From Hymenolepis diminuta (taxonomy: Eukaryota > Platyhelminthes > Cestoda > Cyclophyllidea > Hymenolepididae), in assembly GCA_900708905.1 (NCBI GenBank), contig CAADRB010000031.1, positions 945,770 through 1,009,769 of the forward strand: a stretch of DNA of 64,000 nucleotides, written 5' to 3'. The notes under the pieces are model-generated. The model was not told the origin of the DNA and did not search any database. It worked only from the letters and a program-made list of their open reading frames with translations. Position numbers and translations under genes: made by a program. This document shows positions 36,923-48,960 of the stretch, piece after piece (position 1 is the first letter of the stretch; every line of letters starts with the position of its first letter).

Positions 36923-38778
36923 AAAAATTGGACAGAACTTCGGTTACAACCTGACACTAAAAAATCACAGTTGATTTAAAGTCGGGGAGAGAGATAAGAC
37001 AGAAGTGCAGTTGCTCCAAGGTCGTTTTTATTACTATCCACAGTAATACAAAAACATTTATGATTTCTCTTTGTGGAAGGTAACTAACATCAAATGACAG
37101 TAACTCCAACAAATGATAAAGGGAAGGGAATGAAGAAGGTACAAAGAGCCAAGTACAGGTACATTTAATTTTTGGACTTGGGATGTACGACACTTACTAA
37201 TTGGGCATTTCAGGTACCGAAATTCAACTTTCATGATTCGTCTCCTGGATTACAACAAATGCTTGTCTACGAAGTTCAGGGCTTATTGACCGATATTATT
37301 TAATAAAAAAGGTCAGTCTCGCTACTTCAGTTCATTTTTTTCTTCAAATGGTTGGACAGGTACATGATTCTACTGGACATTCCGCAGTTTACAGTTTCAA
37401 CATAGGATAGATGAGATCGCTAACAGAGCTCCACAACCCGTGTCCACTCATGGTGAACTTTTCACACAAGATGAATTCAATAATGCAGATCTTTTATTAA
37501 TTCAACGAACGTTAGTTATATTATTATAAGTCGACTGAAGGTCGACACACCACCGAAATGATGACAGATACTGTTCCGACTTTCTGTCCAGCAGTCAGGA
37601 GGGATGTGCGCCAGCTTATCGATAAGGATGATGAGCGATTTGTTTATCCCAAGACCAAACATAAAATCTGTGAATTCGAGCAATTTGTCGACATCCGGTC
37701 ACGCAACAAATTGAACGAGTCATCTCATAAAGAGTGTTCTAGAAATCTAATAGCATAATGGCATGACTATTTATGGTCTCAGAGAGCCTTACTAAAATTG
37801 TGAGACTTTTACAAAGCTTCGTTGAAATGCTGTGTTCATTGAACTTACTTCTACTCCCTCGGACAATATACCTATTAGTTTTTTTCTTTAGAGATTGGAA
37901 GGCAAAATAAGCATTGAATTACTCCCTTTAGCTGAAGAACGACTGGAGATTCGTTTTGCCAAAACGATTGTTTGCCTAATTTTTGTAATACTTTGGGATT
38001 TTGATGAAAATGAAGCATTTTAATTACAGTTCCATTAGTAATTAACGCGTGATAGGATGTGAAAGGAGCATTACCAACTACCAAATATTTCCGTTCAAAC
38101 ATATTTGTGAGAATTTAATGTTTGCATTGTCCGCTTCCGTATGCAGAATTAAGTGCACAATCGGAACGCGAAAACTATTTTAATGGATGCGGATATCAAA
38201 TATTAACTAAGATAATATTAAAGGGACATTTTTGTCACTTACAAACGCTGATTGGTCACAGTCTTATTACTCACTGCACAACGTAAACCACCCTAAGCGT
38301 ATGGGACCAGGTGAAGCATCAGACCACGTAGCGTCCGTTAAGGGGGAGCCATGCTGAGGACTAACACAAATCGAATTTCCACCACAGATTTGTAAATGCC
38401 CTTCAAGCGGACAAACATGTCAGCATTCCAGGGATATTGAAGGAAGAGAATGTTCTAGATTCTTCGTTCTATTTATGGACTGTGCATGAGAATTGTGACT
38501 AACAGATCCCATAAGACACAGAGTTTATCATTAAAGATGTATTCTGGTACTCTTCGGACTTCAATTTTGTGGCCGCAATTTAGCTTGTAGGGGATGCTAC
38601 ACAAGGAAGACATTTTGTTAAACCTTAATAATCCTCTTAAGAAGTCCAACTAGCTACTGACAAATACAACTAGCCTCTAGTAGAGTGCCCTAGCACAAAT
38701 TTGCCTCCAAAATTGGCTAGGTTATGCTCAAAGTACCAAGAATAAAGTATTAAGTGGAGTGAGTGTATTAAAAATCAT
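36923..38778. repeat. 1.86-kb duplicated segment, copy 2 (inserted copy)
   Basis: Near-identical to 24681-26536 in the same orientation. It carries only the right mariner inverted repeat (TGGACAGAACTTCGGTTACA through 36954) and none of the transposase. It is flanked by 34-bp direct repeats at 36885-36918 and 38785-38818, with 4 and 6 bases of unmatched sequence at the two junctions. The near-absence of substitutions implies a recent copy event, or an assembly duplication. Confidence 0.95.
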
Positions 38779-38784
38779 TATCAG

Positions 38785-38818
38785 TTATCAAACAATCATC
38801 CATTCGTTTCCAAAACTA
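38785..38818. repeat. 34-bp direct repeat right of duplicated segment copy 2
   Basis: Partner of 36885-36918, 33 of 34 bases identical. Confidence 0.9.
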
Positions 38819-41800
38819 CGATAAAATGTTATGCCTGATATAAGGGAACCACAGATTATGTGAAATTGAATATTCGCATATGGTCATCCGTATTGATATG
38901 CAAAACAGATTTCATGATGCGTTTTAATTTCAAAAACGCATAAAAACGATGCATCTTCCTATATTATTGTCAAAGGAAATTATTCCAGACCGAAAATATT
39001 GTTTATTACTCACCTGTTTTATCATTTTGAAGTTTTAATTTTATTTCTCTGACATTAGACGGAATTTTAGTAAAACACTTAAAATATATCTGCCGTTATT
39101 TATTGAAGTAAAGTACATTTATACTAAAACGAATATTTTTTAGAACACTGAGCAAATAAATTACTTATTTTCTTTTAAATCACCATGTGAGTGGCGAAAA
39201 GTGTTGCTTGTCAAATCACGCCTCTCGTCGTATTAATTCTGTAACGGCTTGGCAGGGTTTACATATAAGAAGTAAGCTATTGTAAGCCTATTACTTGGTT
39301 TGCTTAGCTCTAACTCTTTCACTACATCGTGTAATCCTCGATTCACGCATTTTGAGTGAGTCACTCGAGGAAAAATTGAGCATATTTTGCATTTACTTCA
39401 CTTTACTTTTCGAATACATACCCACCGATCTGCACATACGCATACTGACAAAGATGAAATGCGCACACATTCAAGTCAACTCTGTGGCTCTCTCAATCGA
39501 TTTCTCTACTGCTCTTTCTTTTGCGCTCACTACCTAGTGCTAGAGTCGGCTCTCTCTCTCTCTCAGCTACTTACATTGCCAAGTAACTCTGTGATGCGCA
39601 TTCCTGCCCCACATATTCTGTTGTTACTAGACAACTTCTGCGTTGATTTAGTTAAAAATTACGCAGTTCTGTACTGGGCTTCATTATACGAATACTGGCC
39701 ATTTTTATCATTTTGAAATCGCCCAGTGAAGTCGCTAAAATCGATACTGCATTGATCTTTACATTGCTGCGCAGATCGCTGAATATATTATATGAAATAA
39801 TCCGGATTTTAATAGGTGTTAAAAGCCCCTTTTTAGGAGCAACAGTAAGAGATCGGAAGATAGCTGAAGAAAACTACACAAGACACAAAGCAAGTCCTCG
39901 GTATTACGTGTCTATTGTAAGGTCTTTAAATCTCCATACAGGAGACCTTGAAGATCTTGAGTGTCATCATATTGAGTCATATTGTATCAACTACAATTGT
40001 TTGGGTGGATAAACGAAATAAACTTGGCAACTGGGGGAAGTCAATTATACTTAAGTCGTCGTACCTCATAGGGAGTTTTTCACCTGCGATGTGGATACCA
40101 CATCTACCATGCCAGTAAACAGTAATTTCGTCCTTGAGGGATAGATTTCGATCCTGGCAAGTGACCTGAAATGAAATGGTTCTGATTACTGCCCTCCTCC
40201 TAGTCTATTATTGCGCTGGACAACTTCTGCGCCGATTTCATTACATATTGCGCAGTTCTCTGCTGCGTTACTCTAAGAGAATATTGGCCATTTTACAAGG
40301 TTAACGTGGCTAGAACTCACTAAAACAGTCAAAAATCCATGCTGTGTTGTTTTGACCAATACAGGACTAAGGCTAAACTGTAGTGTATTTATAAATTAGA
40401 GTTGTATAAAATTTAACTGCTACATATATAATGCTTTCTGCTGTCGTTATATGGATACAGCAATAAGTGACTAAAGTCCAATAACTGGTACGGAGAGGGC
40501 TGCGACACTATTATCGATCGAATAACGAATAAATATCATTTCAAATGATTGACGATCCGATTGCCACCTTCGGATTGATGACAGTTTTGTCAACACTAGT
40601 TGTCAGTATTATCAAGGAAAAGAGTATCAGATACCTAGGAAACCACAGGCAGGACGTATATAAAAATGCCTTGACATGACACAGACTGCCGTCTTGAGCA
40701 ATTTTCGTCAGCATCCTTTCAACAGCCTATAGAAAGTTAAAGCAAAATTATTCAGGATGCAGAGATATTTTCAATAGATAGGCCCAAAGGAACTCATGCA
40801 ATAGACATCGGAATTCTGGACACAGTGGGCTTTTGGCCCAACTCATCTCTGACGTTTGGAATCGTCTCTGAAGATGTAACTTCACTCATAATGTCAAGTT
40901 GTGTTCTCTCTGGGGTCTTCTGAGTCTTTTTTATGTACTTTCCAGTACGTTACATGCGGTAATTCAAATCACGTGCAAAAGCTACCTGAACACAGGAAAA
41001 TGCTATCTTTTGTATAAAGTTCAGAAGAATTTAATGGTTCATGTAGACTAATGCCCCAAATATAGCATGCACTTTAAAACTCATTAGCCAACAAGAGTTT
41101 AAAAATTAATATCCGTAAAAATATAAATGCCCTAAATTTCACAGAACTCCTTCAAAAGCTATGCATAAGAGTAAGTATTTATGTGTTCGATTACCATTAT
41201 ATGTAGCGTGCAATTTTTAGATTAATGAGATCTCTGTAAAAGTTGTTTAAGTTCTTTCCATGAAACATGCAGTGAGTGATTTAAAAAAACCTTAATATCA
41301 ATCAGAATATGAACTGGGTAAATGAAAATTTAATGTGATGTGGTACTAGTTTATTGCAGCTAAGAGATTTGTAACTATGAAGATGGTAGTGGCGTCAACA
41401 TCTGATGCACACATTTGTCTGCTTCGAATGAATTGGAAGCAATTTTGAAATTCCCTAATAAATAGTTCAAATCAACGACAGAAATGAATGCCATCTATTA
41501 TTCTTCAAACTCCAACTGAATCAAAAGCCCGAAACATTCTTATATCAAATAGATATCAGTCAAATAGTTTTCAAGCCTGCTTCTTCAAATACAAGTGATA
41601 CAGTGCTTGGCGAGTACGTCTATCTGTGAGGAGGTAGATGCTTGCCGGTACACATCTAATGATGAATATGTTCAACCACTGGGTTAAAACCAGTCAAGTA
41701 GAATGGAAATCCAAAGCAAACTTCTTATTCCAGCAGCTCCACCTTCTCTATGCCCAGGTCAAGTGTGTATGCATCCTTATATCAGATTTATCGACTTTAT

Positions 41801-42900
41801 TGCATTTTATTAAAGGCGATTTTTATATATGACTTTAACTTTCTGAGCTAGTGCGACTGCAGTGGCAAAATAAACTGCAAAGATTGGAAGACGACCGTAC
41901 TTCACATAACTTAAAGACTAATTCTTGATTTGAAAAGATTGTTTTATATATATCAGTTTAGATAAAAATGAAGGTCAAGGTTCTAACTATATACTTCTAA
42001 AAAGGCATAAATGAATAACAGAAACAAAATTAAAAGCAAATCGGGATCCTTCATGGATGTAATTTTAAACGGCGTGTTAAAAGTAATGATGATTAAATTA
42101 GCACTTTTGAATCACAGAGAAAAATAAGCGACACTTGGCTCCACTGTTTAGAGAACTTGACTGCCATTCTTGTGAAGCAGATTCTCCACATTTAGTTCAA
42201 GTACCCTTAATTAAAAGATCTTCTTTGTAGAAACAATTATATTACCCTATCTGTTGCAACTATTTACAATGCAATGAATCAATTAATTTTTTATTCAAAT
42301 GCTTTTTCCTGTGTATTAGGTAAAATTTTAATCTGAAGATGATTCGTGAAACTTGCGCTGGGAAGATTATCTGACAACTTTAAACTCGACATCAAAGGTA
42401 ACTCCCCTTAATTCACTCACTCTGTTTTGAGTTGAGTAAATGAAACTGGTATCTGAAAAATATTTTTTTAAAAATAGTTTTAACAAGGGCATGATTATTT
42501 TTCGTGTAAAGTTGAACAGTATTTCCAAAGGGGTCACATTTGAAATTGGTGAATTAATCGATAAAGTATCATGCTCTCAGATGATTTGGCAAGTTCATAT
42601 CAACATGTATTTTGCCTGAAATCATTTTTTGATATTAAAAGTAAAATAGGTACTGAATATTTCATTATCATGTGATTTAGAAGCATTTCCTAAAATTATT
42701 TCAGTCATTTACTTTTGCTCATATTTTCCTTTTAAAAATCGGTATGTAATACGCATCTTTAATTTTTAAATACGCTTCTAAATATTAAGCAAATTTTCAG
42801 AAATGTTTCCTTCAAAACAAAACAAAGTGTACAATTTCTGAAAGCCAAGACCCCAGTGAGTGAATATCAACAAATATTTACAACTTGTAAATTTTCTGGT
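38819..42900. other. Repeat-bearing spacer, no complete gene recognised
   Basis: Contains the local duplicate described at 39615-40295 and a short CT tract near 39551-39565. A frame at 41638-41820 ending before a GTCAAG could be an exon of the gene starting near 42.9 kb, but nothing confirms it. The frames at 39295-40012 overlap the repeats and look spurious. Confidence 0.35.
39615..40295 (+). repeat. Local direct duplicate of a dispersed element (39615-39710 and 40205-40295)
   Basis: GACAACTTCTGCGTTGATTT at about 39631 and GACAACTTCTGCGCCGATTT at about 40219 are each followed by a shared GCGCAGTTCT- or ACGCAGTTCT-type block, then by GAATACTGGCCATTTT or GAATATTGGCCATTTT. About 95 bp align with scattered changes. 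The unit is non-coding. Confidence 0.6.
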
Positions 42901-42946
42901 ACTGAAATTAAATAAGTAGCTTTGACCAAATTTCTGTGATTTTCAG

Positions 42947-44978
42947 ATTATGAGCGCTTTGACCCATGGAATGCGAATATTACTCAACAAATTAGGCATC
43001 TGACAAAAGTAAGAATATTGATATTCTTTATATCATTAAGTTTTCAGAATAAAATGATTCGATGGTCATATTTAATTCTGTGTTGGAAGACGAAATAATA
43101 GTCACAATCTTATATAATTGTGACATTATATGCTGGTCATATGAAATTCCATTTATAAATTTTGAAATTATTAAAAATTTTCAGTTAGAATGACTGGATT
43201 TGAAATATATCATATTTTGATATAATGGAAGAAGTTTCTGCACCAAAATATTTAAAATGGCACTCTCTCCCAAAAATTTCAGGCCAGCAGAAGACAACCA
43301 CGTCTACGATATCTACCAGGGAAATATCTGGGCGATCCAGGGGCAATAATGAAACCCTTCAAAGGTCAAGATTCTTCAATAGTACCAAAAGACTCTTCAG
43401 AAGGTAAGCAAATTATCCTCTGCGAAATTTCGAATTTGATAAACAAGTTAATTTCACAATAAATTATGTGTATTCTCATTGGTATCTTAGAAAGGCATAT
43501 ACTGTTAAAGTGCGACCTAGGATTTTTTCTAAAGATAATTATTTCAAATTTTTGACAGTTTGTAGGACGGTTTTTCTTTAATTGCAGACTTATGAATTGT
43601 TCAGAGTTTCTCACTTGATGTGCCACTTTAAAGACAAATAGTTCTAAATATATAGGAGCAATTTTAATTGATAATATTTTGGATATATTTGAACGAAGAT
43701 ATTGTCTAGTTATTTTGTTTTTCTTATATATATATATATATATATATATTACATCCATATTTATTCGTGTTTTGTTACTTTTAAACTATAATTCATGTAA
43801 GTGACATAAGAAATGTATATGAGGAAGGTATAATGGAAGTACATAATGAAGTTTTACATAATTTAAATTCTATAAGCATTTAGTAGTCCACTTTCTCATA
43901 TAAAGTACAATTTACTTAGTTAATTCAATTTTAATTATTTGAGGTCTGAGTGTCTAGACGCTTTAATTTTCATGATATCTAAAACTTGTTGGCCAGCTGA
44001 TTGGATCGAAGCTTCGGTTATGCTGCTCTAATTTATATATGTCTTCATATATATGTGGGCAGTTAGATGAAACTTTAGAAGTATTTTATTTTGGCCCCCA
44101 CCAATTCTGCAAGTTACACCTTTTATCTTATTCCACTTTTCATTACGCTAGTGAGAAGGCAGTTATAATCAGTCAGTTTATAATTAGAAAGGTTCAAGGA
44201 TAGAGTAGAAAAAAGACTAAAGAGACATAGTCGTGGTGATGAATTTTGATGCCGTGGATTCAGCGAAAGAATATATAGTTCTTTCATTAGCAAAGAGTAA
44301 CAAATGGAAACAGATTAGCAGTAATACCGCTTATCGTGGACCTAGCAACGATTAGTCATGGGGTCAAATCGGCAGTATAATCATTTTAATAAAGATTAAA
44401 CTTCTTGAGGACAAACGATGTTTCTACAAAAAAGATTGATGGCACATCAGGTAATGAAGCGTTTCAAGTTAGGCGGTAGGTGTGTAGTAACAGCCTTGTC
44501 CCATTTATAATCGGTGAGAACAGCGAATGCACTTTTAAAATAGCCGAACTCATTGGAATACACTCAGGTTGATCCCTTATAAATCACCAAAACAACATTT
44601 TTATTTATATCATTAAAATGTCTAGAAGAGAATAGAGCTTGCATTCGCCAATTAGCACGAGATGTGGTTATATCAACAATGATCTTGCCGTTGTCACTGG
44701 CAATGACAGTTGATTCCTTGCCACCACTTTACGATGACGCTGGTCAAAAATGTCCATATGCTGGATTGTCACGCGACGTAACACTCATACTTTTTGATGA
44801 AGATAAGGCCCGTATAAGACAATTTGCCCATGAAATGGTGGAAAACGTTTTTAGAAAGGCAATCTACCGTGCTAGATGGGATCAAGCGGCCAAAGTGCCG
44901 TGGTTATGCAACACAATGCCTACTTTTGGTCCGGAATACGTCTACCATTCTAGATGTCAGCACCATTTTACAGAATGA
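42947..44978 (+). CDS. Unrecognised multi-exon gene, 3' part
   Basis: Three exons chain in phase: 42947-43008 (YERFDPWNANITQQIRHLTK), 43283-43403 (LRYLPGKYLGDPGAIMKPF, ending in SSE plus one base) and 44626-44978 (ENRACIRQLARDVVISTM, then LSRDVTLILFDEDKARIRQF), with TAA at 44976-44978. All junctions are GT-AG and the phases 0 and 1 match. An AATAAA follows at 45028-45033. The last exon encodes a helix rich in basic and hydrophobic residues (ARIRQFAHEMVENVFRKAIY), resembling amphipathic docking helices, but I recognise no family. At least 177 C-terminal residues are recovered. A start exon was not found; a segment ending in DNFKLDIK before a donor at about 42399 has the right phase (1) but a weak acceptor. 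Confidence 0.6.
43724..43750. repeat. (TA)n microsatellite
   Basis: About 13 TA units in the last intron of the unrecognised gene. Confidence 0.9.
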
Positions 44979-45027
44979 ATCAACTTATGTGTAATGAGTG
45001 GTGCTGATTTTATTTGATATTAAAGAT

Positions 45028-45033
45028 AATAAA
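45028..45033 (+). terminator. Polyadenylation signal of the 42.9-45.0 kb gene
   Basis: AATAAA 50 bases after the stop codon at 44976-44978, supporting this exon as a real 3' terminal exon. Confidence 0.65.
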
Positions 45034-45039
45034 TCGAAT

Positions 45040-47189
45040 TTTCTGTTGAAAATTAATTTTTATTAATATAAATGTGTTGTGATGGAATGTAATTTGATGT
45101 GTACCTGGACTGCACAACATGAATATGTCAAGTCCTTTACGTCGCTAGAACAGTTCAAAGTTAGCTGGAGAAATCCTCCTTCCCCCAAATATATTGATAG
45201 AAAATTAAGTTTATCTACAGATATTCCTTCTTGAGACTTCACTTATGTAAGATCATTAATGTCTCTGTGTGACGACTGGTGACGGTGATGATTTCAATTT
45301 ACACACCTGGACCACCTGCAGTGAGAGGCTTTTGATGAAGTCTTATCGTTCCTTATTACCAGATGTTTATCGCAATTTGTTATCGACAGAAAATGCTGTA
45401 TGAAATTTAATCGCTAGGACACTGTTTGTACTAAAATCAAATTAGTTAGTAGTAGTTTGCATGAAGCTATCTCAATAGTTATTCAATAATCAATTATTCT
45501 TTTAACCCAATAAACGTAGAGGATGGTTAAAGCCCTCAATATTAGAATGTTTCTTCTAAATGTATATTAGAAGATATATCTTCAACAAATTTCCAATGAA
45601 GCTGACGGACTATCCTAAAAGACATTCGGAAATAATAGAAATAATGATCTAAGTTTGACTAGTAATAAGAATCACCGTCATCTTTCAAGAATTAAAGCTA
45701 AAAAACAAAAATAAACTAAACTTGCGCCTTAAACTGGAGTCCTTAAGACCACATTGTTCTGATATTTCCTCCTTTGCATCCCTAATAATTTGTCCCTATT
45801 TTCTGCTTTGTTTTTCCACTGTGTGCAATCTTTTATTGTTGATAATACAATCGACACACATTTTAACACAATCTCTACTCTGTACTAATAGAATTTTATT
45901 ATATTTTATCATTAGCATTAATCAGATGGTGAAAATGTTCTTCGGAATTTACAATAAATATATGAAATAGGTTATTTTATAGGAATTAATTTCTCATGAC
46001 AAAGCAAAATGTTTTAAAACCTTTTGTCATGGGCTTATATCTAAACACATAAGAAAAGTGGCACGGGACCAATAAAATTGAGAATCAAGTGAGGAGGAAA
46101 ACATTAATTCATTTAAGCTCCAAAACTATCAGATTGTCTATTTTCTTAATTTCAATTTTGAGATTTATCTCATCATACTTCATCTTGTTACGTGATTTCA
46201 TATGTTCATGCCTAATTTTATAGTATCTAACTGCCGGACAAAGGATTTTACTAGTTGGAAGACCACCTTTGGGTTTGTAGTGATAGATCCAACAGCACCT
46301 CCTAATCTTATATATATATATATAATATCCTTTTTACACATAAAAATAAAATTACAAACAGTGTATTATTTAAACATATATGGTGAAAGGGTAAGTGTCC
46401 ACTAATATGGGACCGTTTCAACTGTTAAATTTCTTTATTTTTCCCGCAATCTGTACTTGGTGGATTACGCCAAATTAAGATAATTAAAAAAATAGGAAGA
46501 GAACAAATACTAATAGAATTGCTTCCATCCCCACAAAGTTGAAAGTGTTAATTATTGTATTATCAGTGACTGTGATTCAAGACAATCATAATAGAATACG
46601 TGTCCATGTGTGTCCAGATGTTGGTGATATGATGTTTTTAATAAGTTGACTATTCGTACTTCGATGTCATGATCTCCTTTATTTTCAAACTATTTGTTAT
46701 TGATACTGCTCATAGTAATGTAAGAAAGGTTTACAAGTTTTAATCTTTAGGTAGGTGCTAATCTTTAGGTGCTAAGAGGGAATTGCAAACGGATCCAACA
46801 TGGTAAGGAATGGAGAGGGGCAAGAAGCAAGTAATGAAGTCGAAAAATCAGGGTCCTACTTTGCTTTAATTATGCAGACATTGAGCTACCCAGTTTTTTT
46901 AGGAAAAGAATTCAATTCATTTTGAACTAATGTTCAAATTTCATGATTCAACTCCCACATTCATGGATGAGTTTGTCACCGATTTATCAACGATTTTTCA
47001 CCAGCAGGTCATGTTCCTTCGATTTATCTGCGTCTTATGACAGCTTAGAACAGGTAGATGAGGCGAGCAGCGATTATTTAACATATCACTCAAAGCAGTT
47101 TTTCTTATAATTTTGAGTCATTAACATAAGCCACGAACGTACTTTCTCGGATTTAAATGTATTTTTGTTCAGATGTATTTCAAAAAAGG
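45040..47189. other. Spacer with repeat fragments
   Basis: No gene recognised. A perfect 9-bp inverted repeat (CATGACAAA at 45995-46003, TTTGTCATG at 46023-46031), a (TA) tract at about 46310-46324 and a tandem TAATCTTTAGGT at 46741-46770 are visible. About 46800-47040 resembles 57640-57850. Confidence 0.45.
46800..47040. repeat. Dispersed repeat, related to 57640-57850
   Basis: Shared blocks in the same order: AAGTAATGAAGTC or AGGTAATGAAGTC, then CAGGG or CAGGGCATCA, CTTACTT/CTACTTTG with TTGAATTATG or TTAATTATG, TCAAATTTCATGA and TTCATGGATG. Non-coding, diverged. The distal end of the 57.8 kb copy (GACCAGCTGATT) also resembles about 43993-44040. Confidence 0.45.
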
Positions 47190-48960
47190 ACCTAGTAAAA
47201 AAGGATTGGGAATGATAGTTGTGCCACAAGGATGATTACGAAATTTAAATCGCTAAGCAAGATAGAATTTGAAGAGCTGGTGTTTATTAGATGTGTTATA
47301 CTGCGACCTATTATTTCATATAGAGATGAGCATTCACACCATATCATTAACATTACAGTTAACTGTCCTAGCTGTCTCTCAAAACTAAAAAAACGTTTAA
47401 TAATGTCCTTTTCATTCTCAGTCGTTCTAATATCGCATTTCTTTCCCATAGCTGTTTTATTAACAGGTTCGTTTGAATTTTTCTTGTAATTTTTTTCCAC
47501 TTTCTGGCTGCCTTCGAGCTGATTATCGATTCTGTCACCTGAGACAGATGACTTTTCAACAAGAAAGTGAGTGATCTGCTCCAGCAACTTCAATTTGTTT
47601 AATCACTTGAGACCCAGAGGATCCAAGTCATGCTGATTTGTTATGAAATATTTCGCACTAATTTATTGATCAGCATTACAAACTTGATAGTCAAATCCAT
47701 CTTCCAATTTCATTGCGTCACCAGAAGCAATTCAGGCAATGTGTTTGTCGGTTACAGTACTGAACAGCCCAAGTTTCCACACGTTTTTTTCTTGAGGTCA
47801 AAATAATGTCAGAGGCAATATCTGATTGCAACTTGACTTTCTTATCATTAATCATCAAAGGTACATACTGTCACATATTAGAACTTCTGTCTTCATAGGT
47901 TGAATCGACAACATGAGAGAGTAAGCTTTCCAGAAATTTTTTCTTTAAAGTATCCTTCATATTGATCCGGTATTTCGCTTTTTATGTCTTTTCCTTCTGC
48001 AAACATTACAAATGTTACTTCTGTAAGGACAGTCTCTGCAATAGTACACTTTGCCACATGACCAGCACGGTGATGGAGGTTTATTGCTTGAAATATTTTC
48101 TCGTCTGTTCTTCTTTCTGGACGGTTGTGCAATTCTTCTGACAGCCATGTTCATCAGAGTTCTGCTGGCTCACAGCTGCGTCATCCCAGACGGTGCCAAT
48201 TTTCGATATTCATCACCTAAATTCAGTAAGGTGGTATCATGATTTTGTTCAGTCATCTTAGGAATTCTTACACGGACATCCGCATCCGCAGGAATTCCGT
48301 AGACTACAAAAGAACAAAAGGCACTTAAGTGATCGTTTGAAATAGATTAGGAGTCCGATTATTCAAGATTTTCATTTATCGGAGTAAAACAATCAATCCA
48401 ATCTCCTTTAGGCCTCTTAGTCAATGTTAGATATTTGAACCACTTGCGAAATTCCAATGTTTTTTCGCCGAACGGTTCGCAGAGAATGGATATTGCTTCC
48501 CCGAATTTGAGATCATTTGGTTCCTTTGGACGAATTTGGCTTTATATCTTTTTGTGTTCCGCGGTCCCCAATCGCCAAAGAAGGAGTCTATCACTTTTCT
48601 CCTCACGGATATCAGTCAGGTCTTTTCTGAACACATCCTTGCATTTATCAAACTAGTTATTAAAACTATGATTCGCTTCGCAATCATGATGAAATTCACT
48701 GAACTGTTAAACAATGTTGTCAGAGCACAATTTTGGAATGGGATTTTCTGATTGTCCAGGATTGAGGTTCAGACACGTTGTAAACCGTTCCATTAGTTTC
48801 AGGAAGCTTTCCTGCATCTGCTGTAGCATAATTTCTCTATGTTCCATTAGTTTCATGACATTTTCTTTCTATTTTCTTCACGATTTGTTCAAGTCTGTCT
48901 GTCTTTGATAACATCTTCTGCATCAGATTTTAAAATATTGAGTTCCCTTCCAAAACCGAT
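47190..48960 (-). mobile_element. Decayed Ty3/Gypsy-like retrotransposon: gag, zinc knuckle and protease
   Basis: Minus-strand order is that of a gag-pol element. About 48880-48380 gives gag-like text in shifting frames (FGEAISILCEPFGEKTLEFR, WFKYLTLTKRPKGDW). 48080-47970 encodes a double CCHC-like knuckle (CWSCGKVYYCRDCPY, then ICNVCRRKRH). About 47860-47640 resembles a retropepsin (LMINDKKVKLQSDIASDI), with Ser-Asp-Ile-Ala-Ser where the family often has Asp-Thr-(Ala/Gly)-Ser. Many stops and frame changes are present. Reverse transcriptase and integrase were not found, and no terminal repeats were seen. The frame 47593-47192 has no recognised motif and may be a rearranged remainder. Confidence 0.65.
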
